Shown: positions 17,540-26,888 of the stretch, piece after piece
Layout of the letters: each line of letters starts with the position of its first letter
Position numbering within the stretch: the stretch's first letter is position 1
From: Zoogloea sp021286885
Lineage (GTDB): Bacteria > Pseudomonadota > Gammaproteobacteria > Burkholderiales > Rhodocyclaceae
DNA: 64,000 nt
Assembly (NCBI RefSeq): GCF_041915215.1
Contig: NZ_JAYSBV010000009.1
Direction: 5' to 3' (one strand)
Program-made: the position numbers and the translations under genes
The notes under the pieces: generated by a model
Database searches by the model: none
Seen by the model: only the letters and a program-made list of their open reading frames with translations
What the model was told of the DNA's origin: nothing

Positions 17540-17565
17540 CTCATACAGGGTAAGGCTGGGCTACC

Positions 17566-19023
17566 ATGGCAAAAATCGTCATCCTGGGGGCAGGCATTTC
17601 CGGGCATACAGCGGCCCGCTATCTGAATCGCTGGCTGCCAACCGAGCACGAGATCATCATGGTCTCACCCAATCGTGAATGGAACTGGATCCCTTCGAAC
17701 ATCTGGGTTGGCATCGGGAAAATGGATAAATCCCAGGTGACCTTTGATCTGGCAAATACCTATCACAAAACCCGAATTATTTTTCATCAGGCCAGAGCAC
17801 TCGCGATCCACCCTGAAGGCGATGCAGACGATGCCCAGCCCTATATCACCGCCGAATTCACCGCCCCCCACTCCCTCGGCCACATCAAAAAAATCCCTTT
17901 CGATTACCTCATTAACGCCACCGGCCCAAAGCTAAACTTCCAAGCCACGCCGGGGCTCGGGCCGGAGGGCGGGCATACGGTTTCGGTATGTACCGCCGAT
18001 CATGCGGTAGAAGCCAATCATGCTTTGCAAAAGTTGATTGCTGCGATGCGAGATGGCGCATCTAAAACTCTCGTGATTGGCACAGGTCATGGCACCTGTA
18101 CCTGCCAGGGCGCTGCCTTCGAATACATCTACAACGTAGACCATGCACTACGGGAAGCCGGGGTGCGTGATCGGGCCAAAATCGTCTGGCTCAGCAATGA
18201 ATACGAACTGGGTGATTTTGGGATGGGCGGTGTGCACATCAAGCGTGGGGGCTACATCACCAACGGCAAAACCTTCTCTGAGTCATTAATGGTGGAGCGT
18301 GATATTCAGTGGATCACCCGCGCTCATGTCACCCACATCGAACCTGGCACGATTCACTACGAAACTTTGGACGGTCAGTTCCATCAGCATCCTTTTGACT
18401 TTGCGATGCTGATTCCGCCTTTTTCTGGCGTCGGCCTGAAAGCGTTTGATCTGCACCAAAACGACATCACCGCCCAACTATTTGCACCTAACGGGTTTAT
18501 GCGGGTCGATGCCGACTACACGTCGCGCCCGTATGCCGAATGGTCAGCCCAAGACTGGCCACACACCTATCAGTCCCCCCACTACCCCCATTTATTTGCG
18601 ATCGGGATCGCCTTTGCGCCCCCACACCCCATCAGTAAACCCATGAGCAGCGCCAACGGAACACCCATCAGCCCGGCACCTCCACGTACCGGTATGCCTT
18701 CTGCTTCCATGGCAATGGCCGTAGCGGCCAGTATTCGGGACATGCTGAAGGGGGCAAGCAGCCCCACGCACACGGCCTCCATGGCCCGCATGGGTGCAGC
18801 CTGCGTAGCATCAACAGGAGCCAACTTATTCACAGGAACCGCAGCCACCATGACAGTATTCCCGGTGGTACCTGATTTCAAGACCTATCCGAAATATGGG
18901 CGCGATCTCCAGCTCACCTTTGGAGAAATCGGCTTAGCGGGCCACTGGCTCAAACTACTGCTGCACTACACTTTTCTCTACCAAGCCAAACTCCGGCCCG
19001 GCTGGTGGCTGCTACCCGATTAA
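17566..19023 (+). CDS. Sulfide:quinone oxidoreductase-like FAD-dependent oxidoreductase
   Basis: A 485-residue flavoprotein of the disulfide-reductase/SQR superfamily. The FAD-binding motif GAGISG is at residues 8-13, INATGPKLNF sits at about 117-126, and the C-terminal region carries FAPPHPISKP and GTPISPAPPRTGMP. Candidate redox cysteines are Cys142 (VCTADHA) and the pair Cys178/Cys180 (GTGHGTCTCQGAAFEY), with another in GAACVAS. Hydrophobic C-terminal segments would place it at the membrane for quinone contact. Base composition is clearly lower in GC than neighbouring genes, suggesting transfer. Sulfide as substrate is inferred from family likeness. Confidence 0.75.
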   Translation: MAKIVILGAGISGHTAARYLNRWLPTEHEIIMVSPNREWNWIPSNIWVGIGKMDKSQVTFDLANTYHKTRIIFHQARALAIHPEGDADDAQPYITAEFTAPHSLGHIKKIPFDYLINATGPKLNFQATPGLGPEGGHTVSVCTADHAVEANHALQKLIAAMRDGASKTLVIGTGHGTCTCQGAAFEYIYNVDHALREAGVRDRAKIVWLSNEYELGDFGMGGVHIKRGGYITNGKTFSESLMVERDIQWITRAHVTHIEPGTIHYETLDGQFHQHPFDFAMLIPPFSGVGLKAFDLHQNDITAQLFAPNGFMRVDADYTSRPYAEWSAQDWPHTYQSPHYPHLFAIGIAFAPPHPISKPMSSANGTPISPAPPRTGMPSASMAMAVAASIRDMLKGASSPTHTASMARMGAACVASTGANLFTGTAATMTVFPVVPDFKTYPKYGRDLQLTFGEIGLAGHWLKLLLHYTFLYQAKLRPGWWLLPD

Positions 19024-19065
19024 GCCCCCTGAACAACGCAGTTCTATCAATGGAGCCCACCCACC

Positions 19066-19242
19066 ATGCCGCTACAGACCGACGCACTGGATTATAAAAC
19101 TCCGTATCAGCAAGCTTATTACCCACCCGTACCCACTGCGTTCACACAATATTTGCGAACTTCAATGCCTTGGCAGCTCATACGATTTTTAGCAATAAAT
19201 TTAAAAATGCTGAAGATAATGACGCGATCCAAGGAAAGCTGA
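19066..19242 (+). CDS. Small conserved-looking protein after the SQR-like gene
   Basis: A 58-residue ORF starting ATG at 19066, 42 bp after the flavoprotein stop. The product begins MPLQTDALDYKTPYQQAYY and contains PPVPTAFTQYLRTSMPWQLI followed by RFLAINLKMLKI, a short basic and hydrophobic C-terminal part. It looks like a real protein rather than noise: it is Pro/Tyr-rich and then amphipathic. I believe similar small proteins accompany SQR genes in sulfur oxidisers, but cannot confirm this here. Base composition matches the low-GC flavoprotein gene, so both likely arrived together. A peripheral membrane role is possible. Confidence 0.55.
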   Translation: MPLQTDALDYKTPYQQAYYPPVPTAFTQYLRTSMPWQLIRFLAINLKMLKIMTRSKES

Positions 19243-19282
19243 ATACATCTGCACCAGCGATCCACTGCTCAGCGCACACAAA

Positions 19283-19322
19283 GGGGGGCATTCTCCAGGT
19301 TTACCTCTGAAGAATGCCCCCC
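19283..19322. terminator. Hairpin between convergent genes
   Basis: A 12-bp perfect stem (GGGGGGCATTCT at 19283-19294 with its complement at 19311-19322) and a 16-nt loop. It ends the flavoprotein unit, and on the other strand the cphA unit, which stops at 19356. Confidence 0.7.
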
Positions 19323-19355
19323 CTTATTGGGTAAGCCAGCTACAACCAAGACCGC

Positions 19356-21935
19356 TTACTGTGCGCCGGCTTCCGCAATCCGCTGGGCGATGTGATCCAG
19401 GGCGGCTTCGACCTGATCCACCAGGATCAGGCACAGGTCGCCTTCACCCAGGCGGGCCAGGGCCGCGTCGATGGCGGCAAACTCACCCCGGATTTCGGTG
19501 GAGAAGGTCGTGCGGGCCGCACCCTCCAAGCCCTGGCGCAGAAGCGCCAGCACTTCACCATCGGCCCGGCCGCGCTGGCAGTCATCCTGATACAGGAGCA
19601 CATCATCGAACACCCCGCCCAGAATGCGGGTCTGCTCGCGGATGTCTTCATCGCGCCGGTCGCCAGCACCGCTGATCACCACGCTGCGACGCTGGGCCGG
19701 CATGCTCTCCACCGCCTGCACCAGGGCCAGGATGGCGTCCGGGTTGTGGCCGTAGTCGGCAATCAGGGTGGCGCCCTGGTAGTCGAACACATTGAAGCGG
19801 CCCGGAGCGCTGGCGGCGTCGTTCACGAAGCTCGCTGCGCCCTGGCGGATGACTTCAGGATCAATGCCCAGGGCCCAGGCAGCGGCGATGGAGGCCATGG
19901 CGTTTTCCACCTGGAAGGCGATGCTGCCCTTGCGGGTGATGGGAATCTGATCCAGGGGCACGCGGAACTCGAAGTCCTTTTGTGCGGCCACGATGGCGCC
20001 GTCTTCCACATACACCACCCGGTGGCCCTGGACCTTGTGGGTCACCAGCACCGGGTTGTAGGGATCGGCGGCGAAGAACAGCACCTTGCCGGGGCAGGCG
20101 CTGGCCATCTTGACCACCATCGGGTCGGCGGCGTTAAGCACGGCGGTGCCGTGGGGCGCCACGTTCTGGACGATCACCCGCTTCACCACGGCCAGATCTT
20201 CAACCGTGCTGATGTAGGACAGGCCCAGATGGTCACCCATGCCGATGTTGGTCACCACGGCCACGTCGCAGCGGTCGAAGGCCAGGCCTTCGCGCAGCAC
20301 GCCGCCCCGGGCGGTTTCAAACACGGCGGCGTCCACGTCCGGGTGGAGCAGGATGTTGCGGGCGCTGCGCGGGCCACTGCAATCGCCCGTGTCGATGCGG
20401 CGCTTCTGGACATACACGCCATCGGAGTTGGTCATGCCGACCCGCTTGCCGCTCACCCCCAGCATGTGGGCGGTGAGGCGCACCGTGGTGGTCTTGCCAT
20501 TGGTGCCGGCCACGGCCACCACCGGGATACGGCCATTCTCGCCCGGCGCGAACATGTTGGAGACCACCGCCTCGCCCACCCCCCGGCCCTTGCCGAAGGA
20601 GGGTTGCAGGTGCATGCGCAGGCCCGGGGCTGCGTTCACTTCAACGATGCCGCCGTGCTGGTCTTCAAGGGGCTCCAGCACGCTTTCGCACACCACATCC
20701 ACGCCGCAGATGTCGAGGCCGATGTTCTTGGCTGCGGCAATGGCGCGGGCGGCCACTTCGGGATGCACGTCGTCGGTCACATCGGTAGCGGTGCCACCGG
20801 TGGACAGATTGGCGTTGTTACGCAGGATCACGCGCTGGCCCTTGGGCGGCACGGACTCGGCGTTAAGGCCCTGCTTTTCGAGGGTCGCCAGGGCGATGTC
20901 GTCAAAGCGGATCTTGGTGAGGGAGGTGGCGTGGCCCGTGCCGCGCCGGGGGTCGCTGTTCACGTGCTCCACCAGTTGGCGGATGGTGCGCACCCCGTCG
21001 CCCACTACCAGGGGCGGATCCCGGCGGGCGGCCGCCACCAGCTGTTCGCCCACCACCAGCAGGCGGAAGTCATGGCCGGGCAGATAGCGTTCGACCATCA
21101 CGTCATCGCTGATCTCGGCGGCGACCCGGAAAGCGCGCTTCACTTCTTCTTCGGTGCGCAGCTTGACCGCCACGCCCTTGCCTTGGTTGCCATCCCGGGG
21201 TTTGACCACCACCAGGCCGTCGATTTCCTGGGCAGCCGCCCAGGCATCGTCGGCGGAGGTCACGGAGCGGCCATTGGGCACCGGCACGCCGGCGGCGCGC
21301 AGCAGGTTCTTGGTGAGTTCCTTATCCTGGGCAATGGCTTCGGCCACGGCGCTGGTCAGGTCGGTTTCGGCGGCCTGGATGCGGCGCTGCTTGCTGCCCC
21401 AGCCAAACTGCACAAGACTGCCTTCGGTCAGGCGGCGGAAGGGAATGCCCCGCAGCACGGCAGCCTGGACAATGGAGCCGGTGGAGGGGCCGAGGCGCAC
21501 GTCCTCATCCAGCTCCTGAAGGCTGGCCAGGGCGGCGGGCAGGTCGAAGCTGCCATCGACCAGCGCAGCGGCGCACAGTTCCTGGGCAAGCTTGAAGGCC
21601 AGGCGGCCCACTTTTTCTTCGGTGTATTCCACAACCACCTGGAACACGCCCTTTTCGAGGGTGGCGGCGGTGCGGCTGAAGGTCACCGGGCAACCGGCGC
21701 AGGCCTGGAGGCCAAGGGCGGCCAGCTCAAGGGTATGGGCCAGGGAAATGCCGCCCTGGTGGCCTTCGGCCTGGAGAAAGCCGATCTCGGGGAACAGATT
21801 GCGCAGGCGTGCTTCGTAACCGGGCAGGGCTTCGATGTCCAGCTCGGCTTCCGAGCAGGAAACAATCGCTTCGATGGCGGTGTGACGGCTCCACAGATTG
21901 GGGCCGCGCAGTGCCCGGATGCGGGAAACTTCCAT
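19356..21935 (-). CDS. cphA: Cyanophycin synthetase CphA1
   Basis: An 859-residue enzyme that polymerises aspartate and arginine into cyanophycin using ATP. The N-terminal domain begins with the family hallmark RALRGPNLWSRHTAIEA. The central ATP-grasp part includes VVVKPRDGNQGKGVAVKL and VNAAPGLRMHLQP. The C-terminal Mur-ligase-like part has an intact P-loop AVAGTNGKTTTVRL and the late motif LIADYGHNPDAI. All three domains are complete. It lies 108 bp after the second synthetase gene, in the same direction. The ATG at 21935 is chosen at the start of homology. Confidence 0.95.
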   Translation of the reverse strand: MEVSRIRALRGPNLWSRHTAIEAIVSCSEAELDIEALPGYEARLRNLFPEIGFLQAEGHQGGISLAHTLELAALGLQACAGCPVTFSRTAATLEKGVFQVVVEYTEEKVGRLAFKLAQELCAAALVDGSFDLPAALASLQELDEDVRLGPSTGSIVQAAVLRGIPFRRLTEGSLVQFGWGSKQRRIQAAETDLTSAVAEAIAQDKELTKNLLRAAGVPVPNGRSVTSADDAWAAAQEIDGLVVVKPRDGNQGKGVAVKLRTEEEVKRAFRVAAEISDDVMVERYLPGHDFRLLVVGEQLVAAARRDPPLVVGDGVRTIRQLVEHVNSDPRRGTGHATSLTKIRFDDIALATLEKQGLNAESVPPKGQRVILRNNANLSTGGTATDVTDDVHPEVAARAIAAAKNIGLDICGVDVVCESVLEPLEDQHGGIVEVNAAPGLRMHLQPSFGKGRGVGEAVVSNMFAPGENGRIPVVAVAGTNGKTTTVRLTAHMLGVSGKRVGMTNSDGVYVQKRRIDTGDCSGPRSARNILLHPDVDAAVFETARGGVLREGLAFDRCDVAVVTNIGMGDHLGLSYISTVEDLAVVKRVIVQNVAPHGTAVLNAADPMVVKMASACPGKVLFFAADPYNPVLVTHKVQGHRVVYVEDGAIVAAQKDFEFRVPLDQIPITRKGSIAFQVENAMASIAAAWALGIDPEVIRQGAASFVNDAASAPGRFNVFDYQGATLIADYGHNPDAILALVQAVESMPAQRRSVVISGAGDRRDEDIREQTRILGGVFDDVLLYQDDCQRGRADGEVLALLRQGLEGAARTTFSTEIRGEFAAIDAALARLGEGDLCLILVDQVEAALDHIAQRIAEAGAQ

Positions 21936-22043
21936 GGGATTACAGTCCTTGTACGTTTGTACTTGTGCTTCCTGGCTGCCGCGCCCCACCCAAAGGGGCG
22001 GGGGCGGCGCTCAGCGTAGCGGGAGGCAGAGAGTGGGCACGGA

Positions 22044-24239
22044 TCAGTCGTTGCGCAGGGGCGCCGTGGGATCGTAGGGCTTCACGCCCGCCCGGATCAT
22101 GGCCGGAGCAACGCCCAGGGCCCAGGCACCGGCGACAGCCGCCAGCAGGTTGGAGAGCACGCCCGGCTGATCGATACCGCCCTTGGCCAGCATCGCGATC
22201 TTGGCCAGACGGGCCACCGGCTCGGCCTTGTCGCCCACCGCCAGCATGATTGCGCCCTCCTGGACGAACACTGCGCGCTTGCCTTCGGCCCGGTGGGCGA
22301 CGATGGCTTCGGCCTGCGGATCGATCCCGTAGAAGATCACCTCGCCATCCGAGAGGGAGGCCATTTCGACCACCGCCGGGTCTTCGGCGTTGAGCACCGC
22401 CGCGCCCTCGCCCAACACCAGATCAATCTGGGTGCGGAACACGTTCCAGACCTTTTCGGGGCTGTCGATGTAGAACTCGCCGTAGTGCAGTTCGGGGTCG
22501 ATATTGGTGACGATGCCCACCTGGCAGCGGTCGTACACGGTGCCATCGGCCAGAATGCTGCGGCAGCTGTTCTCGAACACGGCAGCTTCGACGGAGCGGT
22601 TCATCAGCACCCGCTCGGCGGCATCCCAGTTGGTGCGCTCGGCCTTTTCGACCTGACGCCCGTCCAGGAACACCCCTTCGCTGCAGGCGAGGCCGGTGTA
22701 TTGGCCGGAGAGACGCAGCAAATGGGCCAGCAGACGCGCCACCGGGGTCTTGCCCCGGCTGCCGGTGATGCCCACCACGGGGATGCGGGCGTCGGAATCC
22801 TTCTCGAAGAGGTGGGCCACAATGGCCTCACCCACCGGGCGGGGCTGACCCACGCCGGGCTTGAGGTGCATCAGCAGGCTGGGGCCGGCGTTCACCTCCA
22901 CAATGGCGCCGCCCTGCTCGGCCAGGGGCTTGGTGATGTCTTCGCACACCAGATCGACCCCGGCGATGTCCAGGCCCACAATGCGGGCGGCCAAGCAGGC
23001 CAGCTCGGCAGTATCGGGGTGCACCTCGTCGGTCACGTCGAAGGCCATGTTGCTGGTGCGCACGATCATCACTTCCTGGCCTTCCGGCGGGATGGAGCTG
23101 CCGGTATAGCCCTGGCGACTCACTTCCATCTGGGCGGCGGGGAAGCGATCAAGGGTGATGCGATACAGGGGGAATTCGTGCTCGTCGCCCCGACGCGGGT
23201 CGGAGTTGATCTGGGTGTCGATCAGCGCATCAATGGTGGAACGACCATCGCCCACCACCGACACCATATCGCCCTTGTTGGCGGCCACCATGCGGCCACC
23301 CACCACCAGCAGACGGTGCTCGGCGCCCTTGATGAAGCGCTCCACCATCACCTCGGAGCCCTCGGCCTGGGCCAGGGGGAAGGTGGAAGCCACTTCCTCG
23401 GGGGTGTTGATGTTGGTGAACACGCCCCGGGCATGGTTGCCATCGCTGGGCTTGACCACCACCGGGTAGCCGATATCGTCGGCGGCCTCGATGGCGTCTT
23501 CCACGTCGGTCACGATGCGGCCTTCGGGCACCGGAACGCCACAGGAGGCCAGCAGGGTCTTGGTGAGATCCTTTTCCCGGGAGATGCTCTCGGCAATGGC
23601 CGGCGTCCGGTCGGTCTCGGCCGTCCAGATCCGGCGCTGGCGGGCACCGTAGCCCAGCTGCACCAGATTGCCTTCGGCCAGCAGGCGGATGTAGGGGATG
23701 CGTCTATCCTTGTCGGCGGCGGCCTCGACGATGCTGCGGGTGCTGGGCCCGAGCATGTAGTCGTCCACCAGCTCGCGCAGGCGGGCCACGGCGGCATCCA
23801 CATCGTAGGGGCGGCCTTCAATGGCGGCCATCAGCAGATCCCGCCCCATGTGCAGGGCTTCGAGGGACACTTCTTTTTGCCAGGCACGGATCACCACCTT
23901 GTACACGCCGCGCAAGGACGTCTCCCGGGCCTTGCCAAACCCGCCGGACATGCCGGCCAGGTTCTGCAGCTCCAGGGTCACGTGCTCCAGGATGTGACCG
24001 GGCCAGGTGCCATCCCGCAGCCGCTGCAGGAAACCACCCCGCTCGCCGATGCTGCAACGGTGCTCGATCAGGGTCGGCAGCATGGCAGTCAGGCGCTCGT
24101 AGAAACCGGGGATCACATTGGAAGGGCAATCCTCAAGGTCATGAATATCGACCCACGCTTCGAGCACAGCACGGTAAGTCCAGATGTTCGGACCCCGAAG
24201 GTGGAGCACATTGAGGAAATCGATGGTCTTGTTGGTCAT
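22044..24239 (-). CDS. Second cyanophycin synthetase (CphA2/CphA' type), C-terminally short
   Basis: A 731-residue paralogue with the N-terminal hallmark VLHLRGPNIWTYRAVLEA and the ATP-grasp segment VVVKPSDGNHARGVFTNI. The Mur-ligase part carries a changed P-loop, GITGSRGKTPVARLLAHL, and the protein stops before the C-terminal lobe that holds DYGHNP in CphA1. This matches the short CphA2/CphA' class, which in cyanobacteria polymerises beta-Asp-Arg dipeptides. It is the promoter-proximal gene of the pair. The ATG at 24239 is two codons inside a possible TTG start. Confidence 0.9.
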   Translation of the reverse strand: MTNKTIDFLNVLHLRGPNIWTYRAVLEAWVDIHDLEDCPSNVIPGFYERLTAMLPTLIEHRCSIGERGGFLQRLRDGTWPGHILEHVTLELQNLAGMSGGFGKARETSLRGVYKVVIRAWQKEVSLEALHMGRDLLMAAIEGRPYDVDAAVARLRELVDDYMLGPSTRSIVEAAADKDRRIPYIRLLAEGNLVQLGYGARQRRIWTAETDRTPAIAESISREKDLTKTLLASCGVPVPEGRIVTDVEDAIEAADDIGYPVVVKPSDGNHARGVFTNINTPEEVASTFPLAQAEGSEVMVERFIKGAEHRLLVVGGRMVAANKGDMVSVVGDGRSTIDALIDTQINSDPRRGDEHEFPLYRITLDRFPAAQMEVSRQGYTGSSIPPEGQEVMIVRTSNMAFDVTDEVHPDTAELACLAARIVGLDIAGVDLVCEDITKPLAEQGGAIVEVNAGPSLLMHLKPGVGQPRPVGEAIVAHLFEKDSDARIPVVGITGSRGKTPVARLLAHLLRLSGQYTGLACSEGVFLDGRQVEKAERTNWDAAERVLMNRSVEAAVFENSCRSILADGTVYDRCQVGIVTNIDPELHYGEFYIDSPEKVWNVFRTQIDLVLGEGAAVLNAEDPAVVEMASLSDGEVIFYGIDPQAEAIVAHRAEGKRAVFVQEGAIMLAVGDKAEPVARLAKIAMLAKGGIDQPGVLSNLLAAVAGAWALGVAPAMIRAGVKPYDPTAPLRND

Positions 24240-24301
24240 GTGCAAGGCGATGATAAAGACGGGCTTGGTAGCGCAGCGCAGTTACAGGTTGTGGGCCGGG
24301 C

Positions 24302-24319
24302 TCCTGCCTTAACGCAGGA
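24302..24319. promoter_or_regulatory. Dyad in the divergent cyanophycin promoter region
   Basis: TCCTGC-CTTAAC-GCAGGA is a perfect 6-bp dyad with a 6-bp centre, in the 281-bp gap between the divergent cyanophycin synthetase and ABC exporter genes. It could be an operator shared by both units. No regulator gene is adjacent. I see nothing else clear in this gap. Confidence 0.3.
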
Positions 24320-24520
24320 AACGCGGCCAGGATTACCAACCCGGCACGGCGCGGAAACACTCCCGGGAACCCCGGCAGCCCACAAACCGGGCCCGCCAGG
24401 TGCCGCATCGGGTATCGAAGGACGATCGGGCGGGTATACGCGAATGTTACGAGTCAGTAAACTTCGACCGCAATTTTGCCCTACGCCGGCCATTTTCTGT
24501 GGCCCAATCGCATCCACAAG

Positions 24521-26881
24521 ATGAATTCTGTGCCTTCCAACCCCACATCCACCCCTTCAGAGCCCCACGCCCACCCGGGCACAAGTGTGGTTTCCCCTAG
24601 TTACTCCGAGTTTTTGGGGCCTGCAGTGCCCGAATCCTGGCGTCCGCGCCTGGAGGCCGAGCTCGCCCCCGACGAGAAGCTGCTGGCCTGCCTGAGCCTG
24701 GATCTGAACATTCAGTTGCAATTTGACGAAGGCGTGGTGGCCCTCTCCGACCGGCGCCTGATCGCCTGGGATCAGGTGGCGAAGGCATGGACCCACTGGG
24801 ATTTCCGCCCCGGCCTCGCCCTGCGCCACCGGGATCACGGCGGCGTGGCCACCCTGGAGCTGGTGGATGCTGAAGGTAAGCTGGCCGGCTGGCGCTTCAC
24901 CCTGTCGCAAGATCCGGCTGCCGTGCATCTGGCCGACCGCTTCCGGGCCCGGCTCGAATGCGTGCTCGCCGGCCAGGAGCCGCCCCCGCCCGAGCCCATG
25001 GTCTGCCCCACCTGTGACGCGGCCCTGCCCCCGGGCACCGACGAATGCCCCACCTGCGCCCGGGAAATCCACACCCCGCCGTCGACCTGGACCTTATTCC
25101 GGCTGTGGCGCTTTGCCCGCCCCTACAAGAACCAGCTGCTGGTCGGCTTCCTGCTGACCCTGTGCGCCACCGCCGCCACCCTGGTGCCGCCCTACCTCAC
25201 CATGCCGCTCATGGATGAGGTGCTGATCCCCTACCAGAACGGTGCCCCCATCGACTGGAGCCGGGTCTCCGGCCTGCTGGGCGGGCTGATGGGCGCGGCC
25301 CTGGTGGCCTGGTCCCTGGGCTGGGCGAAAACCTACATCCTGTCGGTGGCGAGTGAAAAGATCAGCGCCGAACTGCGCAACAAGACCTACGAGCACCTCC
25401 AGAGCCTGTCGCTCGAATATTTCGGAGGCAAGCGCACCGGCGACCTGATGGCGCGGATCGGGGCCGAAACCGACCGGATCTGCCTGTTCCTGTCGCTGCA
25501 CCTGCTGGACTTCGCTACCGACGTGCTGATGATCACCATGACCGCCGCGATCCTGGTGTCCATCAACCCGCTGCTGGCCCTGGTCACCCTGGTGCCCCTG
25601 CCCCTCATCGCCTTCCTGATCCACAAGGTGCGGGATCACCTGCGCTATGGCTTCGAGCAGGTGGATCGGGCCTGGTCGGAAGTCACCAACGTGCTGGCCG
25701 ATACCATTCCCGGCATCCGGGTGGTGAAGGCCTTCGCCCAGGAAAAGCGCGAAGTTAACCGCTTCCGCGATGCCAACCAGCGCAACTTCGAGGTGAACAA
25801 CCGTATCAACAAGGTATGGTCCATGTTCGCCCCCACCGTGACCCTGGCCACCGAAGTGGGCCTGCTCATCGTATGGGGCTTCGGGATCTGGCTGGTGGCC
25901 AAGGACTCCATCACCGTAGGCGTGCTGTCGGCCTTCCTGACCTACATTTCCCGCTTCTACACCCGGCTCGATTCCATGAGCCGCTTCCACTCCTTCAGCC
26001 AGAAGGCAGCGGCCGGCGCCAAGCGCATCTTCGACATTCTGGACCACGTTTCCAGCGTGCCCGACCCGGTGAACCCCCAGCACCTGCCCAAGGTGACCGG
26101 CGCCATCGAGGTGCGCAAGGTGGGCTTCCGTTACGGCAACCGCACCATCCTGCGGGGCGTGGATCTGAACATCCGGCCGGGCGAGATGATCGGCCTGGTG
26201 GGCCATTCGGGCTCGGGCAAGAGCACCCTGGTCAACCTGATCTGCCGCTTCTACGACGTGACCGACGGCTCCATCCGGATCGAAGGCGTGGATGTGCGCG
26301 CCGTGCCGGTGGCCGAATACCGCAGCAACATCGGCCTGGTGCTGCAAGAGCCCTTCCTGTTCTTTGGCACCATTGCCGAGAACATCGCCTACGGCAAGCC
26401 GGACGCAACCCGGGAAGAGATCATCCAGGCCGCCCGCGCCGCCCACGCCCACGACTTCATCATGCGCCTGCCCCATGGCTACGATTCGCTGGTGGGCGAG
26501 CGGGGCCAGGCCCTGTCGGGGGGCGAGCGCCAGCGCATCTCCATCGCCCGGGCACTCTTGATCGACCCGCGCATCCTGATCCTGGATGAAGCCACCTCGG
26601 CCGTGGATACCGAAACCGAAATGGAAATCCAGGCCGCCCTGGAAAACCTGATCCGGGGCCGGACCACCATCGCCATCGCCCACCGGCTCTCGACCCTGCG
26701 CAAAGCCGACCGGCTGGTGGTGCTGGACCGGGGCCAGATCGTGGAAATCGGCAACCACGACACCCTGATCGCCAAGCAGGGCGCCTACTACCGGCTCTAT
26801 GAAGCCCAGACCCGCAAGCTGGACGACGACGCCATCGGCGGCGACCGCAGCCCGGCCCTGCCGCCCCGCCAACACGCCTGA
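24521..26881 (+). CDS. Cyanophycin-associated ABC transporter, fused permease/ATPase
   Basis: A 786-residue ABC exporter half-transporter. The unusual head (residues about 30-150) looks like a small beta domain, followed by a zinc ribbon with CPTC and CPTC at Cys162/165 and Cys176/179. Six membrane helices span about 205-480. The ATPase has Walker A GHSGSGKST near 560, signature LSGGERQR, and Walker B ILILDEATSAVD. It is divergent from the cyanophycin synthetases and directly followed by DUF1854, an association known for this family, so a role in cyanophycin metabolism is likely but uncharacterised. I chose ATG 24521 over the TTG at 24476. Confidence 0.85.
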   Translation: MNSVPSNPTSTPSEPHAHPGTSVVSPSYSEFLGPAVPESWRPRLEAELAPDEKLLACLSLDLNIQLQFDEGVVALSDRRLIAWDQVAKAWTHWDFRPGLALRHRDHGGVATLELVDAEGKLAGWRFTLSQDPAAVHLADRFRARLECVLAGQEPPPPEPMVCPTCDAALPPGTDECPTCAREIHTPPSTWTLFRLWRFARPYKNQLLVGFLLTLCATAATLVPPYLTMPLMDEVLIPYQNGAPIDWSRVSGLLGGLMGAALVAWSLGWAKTYILSVASEKISAELRNKTYEHLQSLSLEYFGGKRTGDLMARIGAETDRICLFLSLHLLDFATDVLMITMTAAILVSINPLLALVTLVPLPLIAFLIHKVRDHLRYGFEQVDRAWSEVTNVLADTIPGIRVVKAFAQEKREVNRFRDANQRNFEVNNRINKVWSMFAPTVTLATEVGLLIVWGFGIWLVAKDSITVGVLSAFLTYISRFYTRLDSMSRFHSFSQKAAAGAKRIFDILDHVSSVPDPVNPQHLPKVTGAIEVRKVGFRYGNRTILRGVDLNIRPGEMIGLVGHSGSGKSTLVNLICRFYDVTDGSIRIEGVDVRAVPVAEYRSNIGLVLQEPFLFFGTIAENIAYGKPDATREEIIQAARAAHAHDFIMRLPHGYDSLVGERGQALSGGERQRISIARALLIDPRILILDEATSAVDTETEMEIQAALENLIRGRTTIAIAHRLSTLRKADRLVVLDRGQIVEIGNHDTLIAKQGAYYRLYEAQTRKLDDDAIGGDRSPALPPRQHA

Positions 26882-26888
26882 GCACGCC

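Noticed and set aside
19392..24524. Two very long plus-strand open frames (19392-22019 and 22293-24524)
   Set aside because: They are antisense to the two cyanophycin synthetases and their His/Gly-rich composition is typical of high-GC shadow frames.
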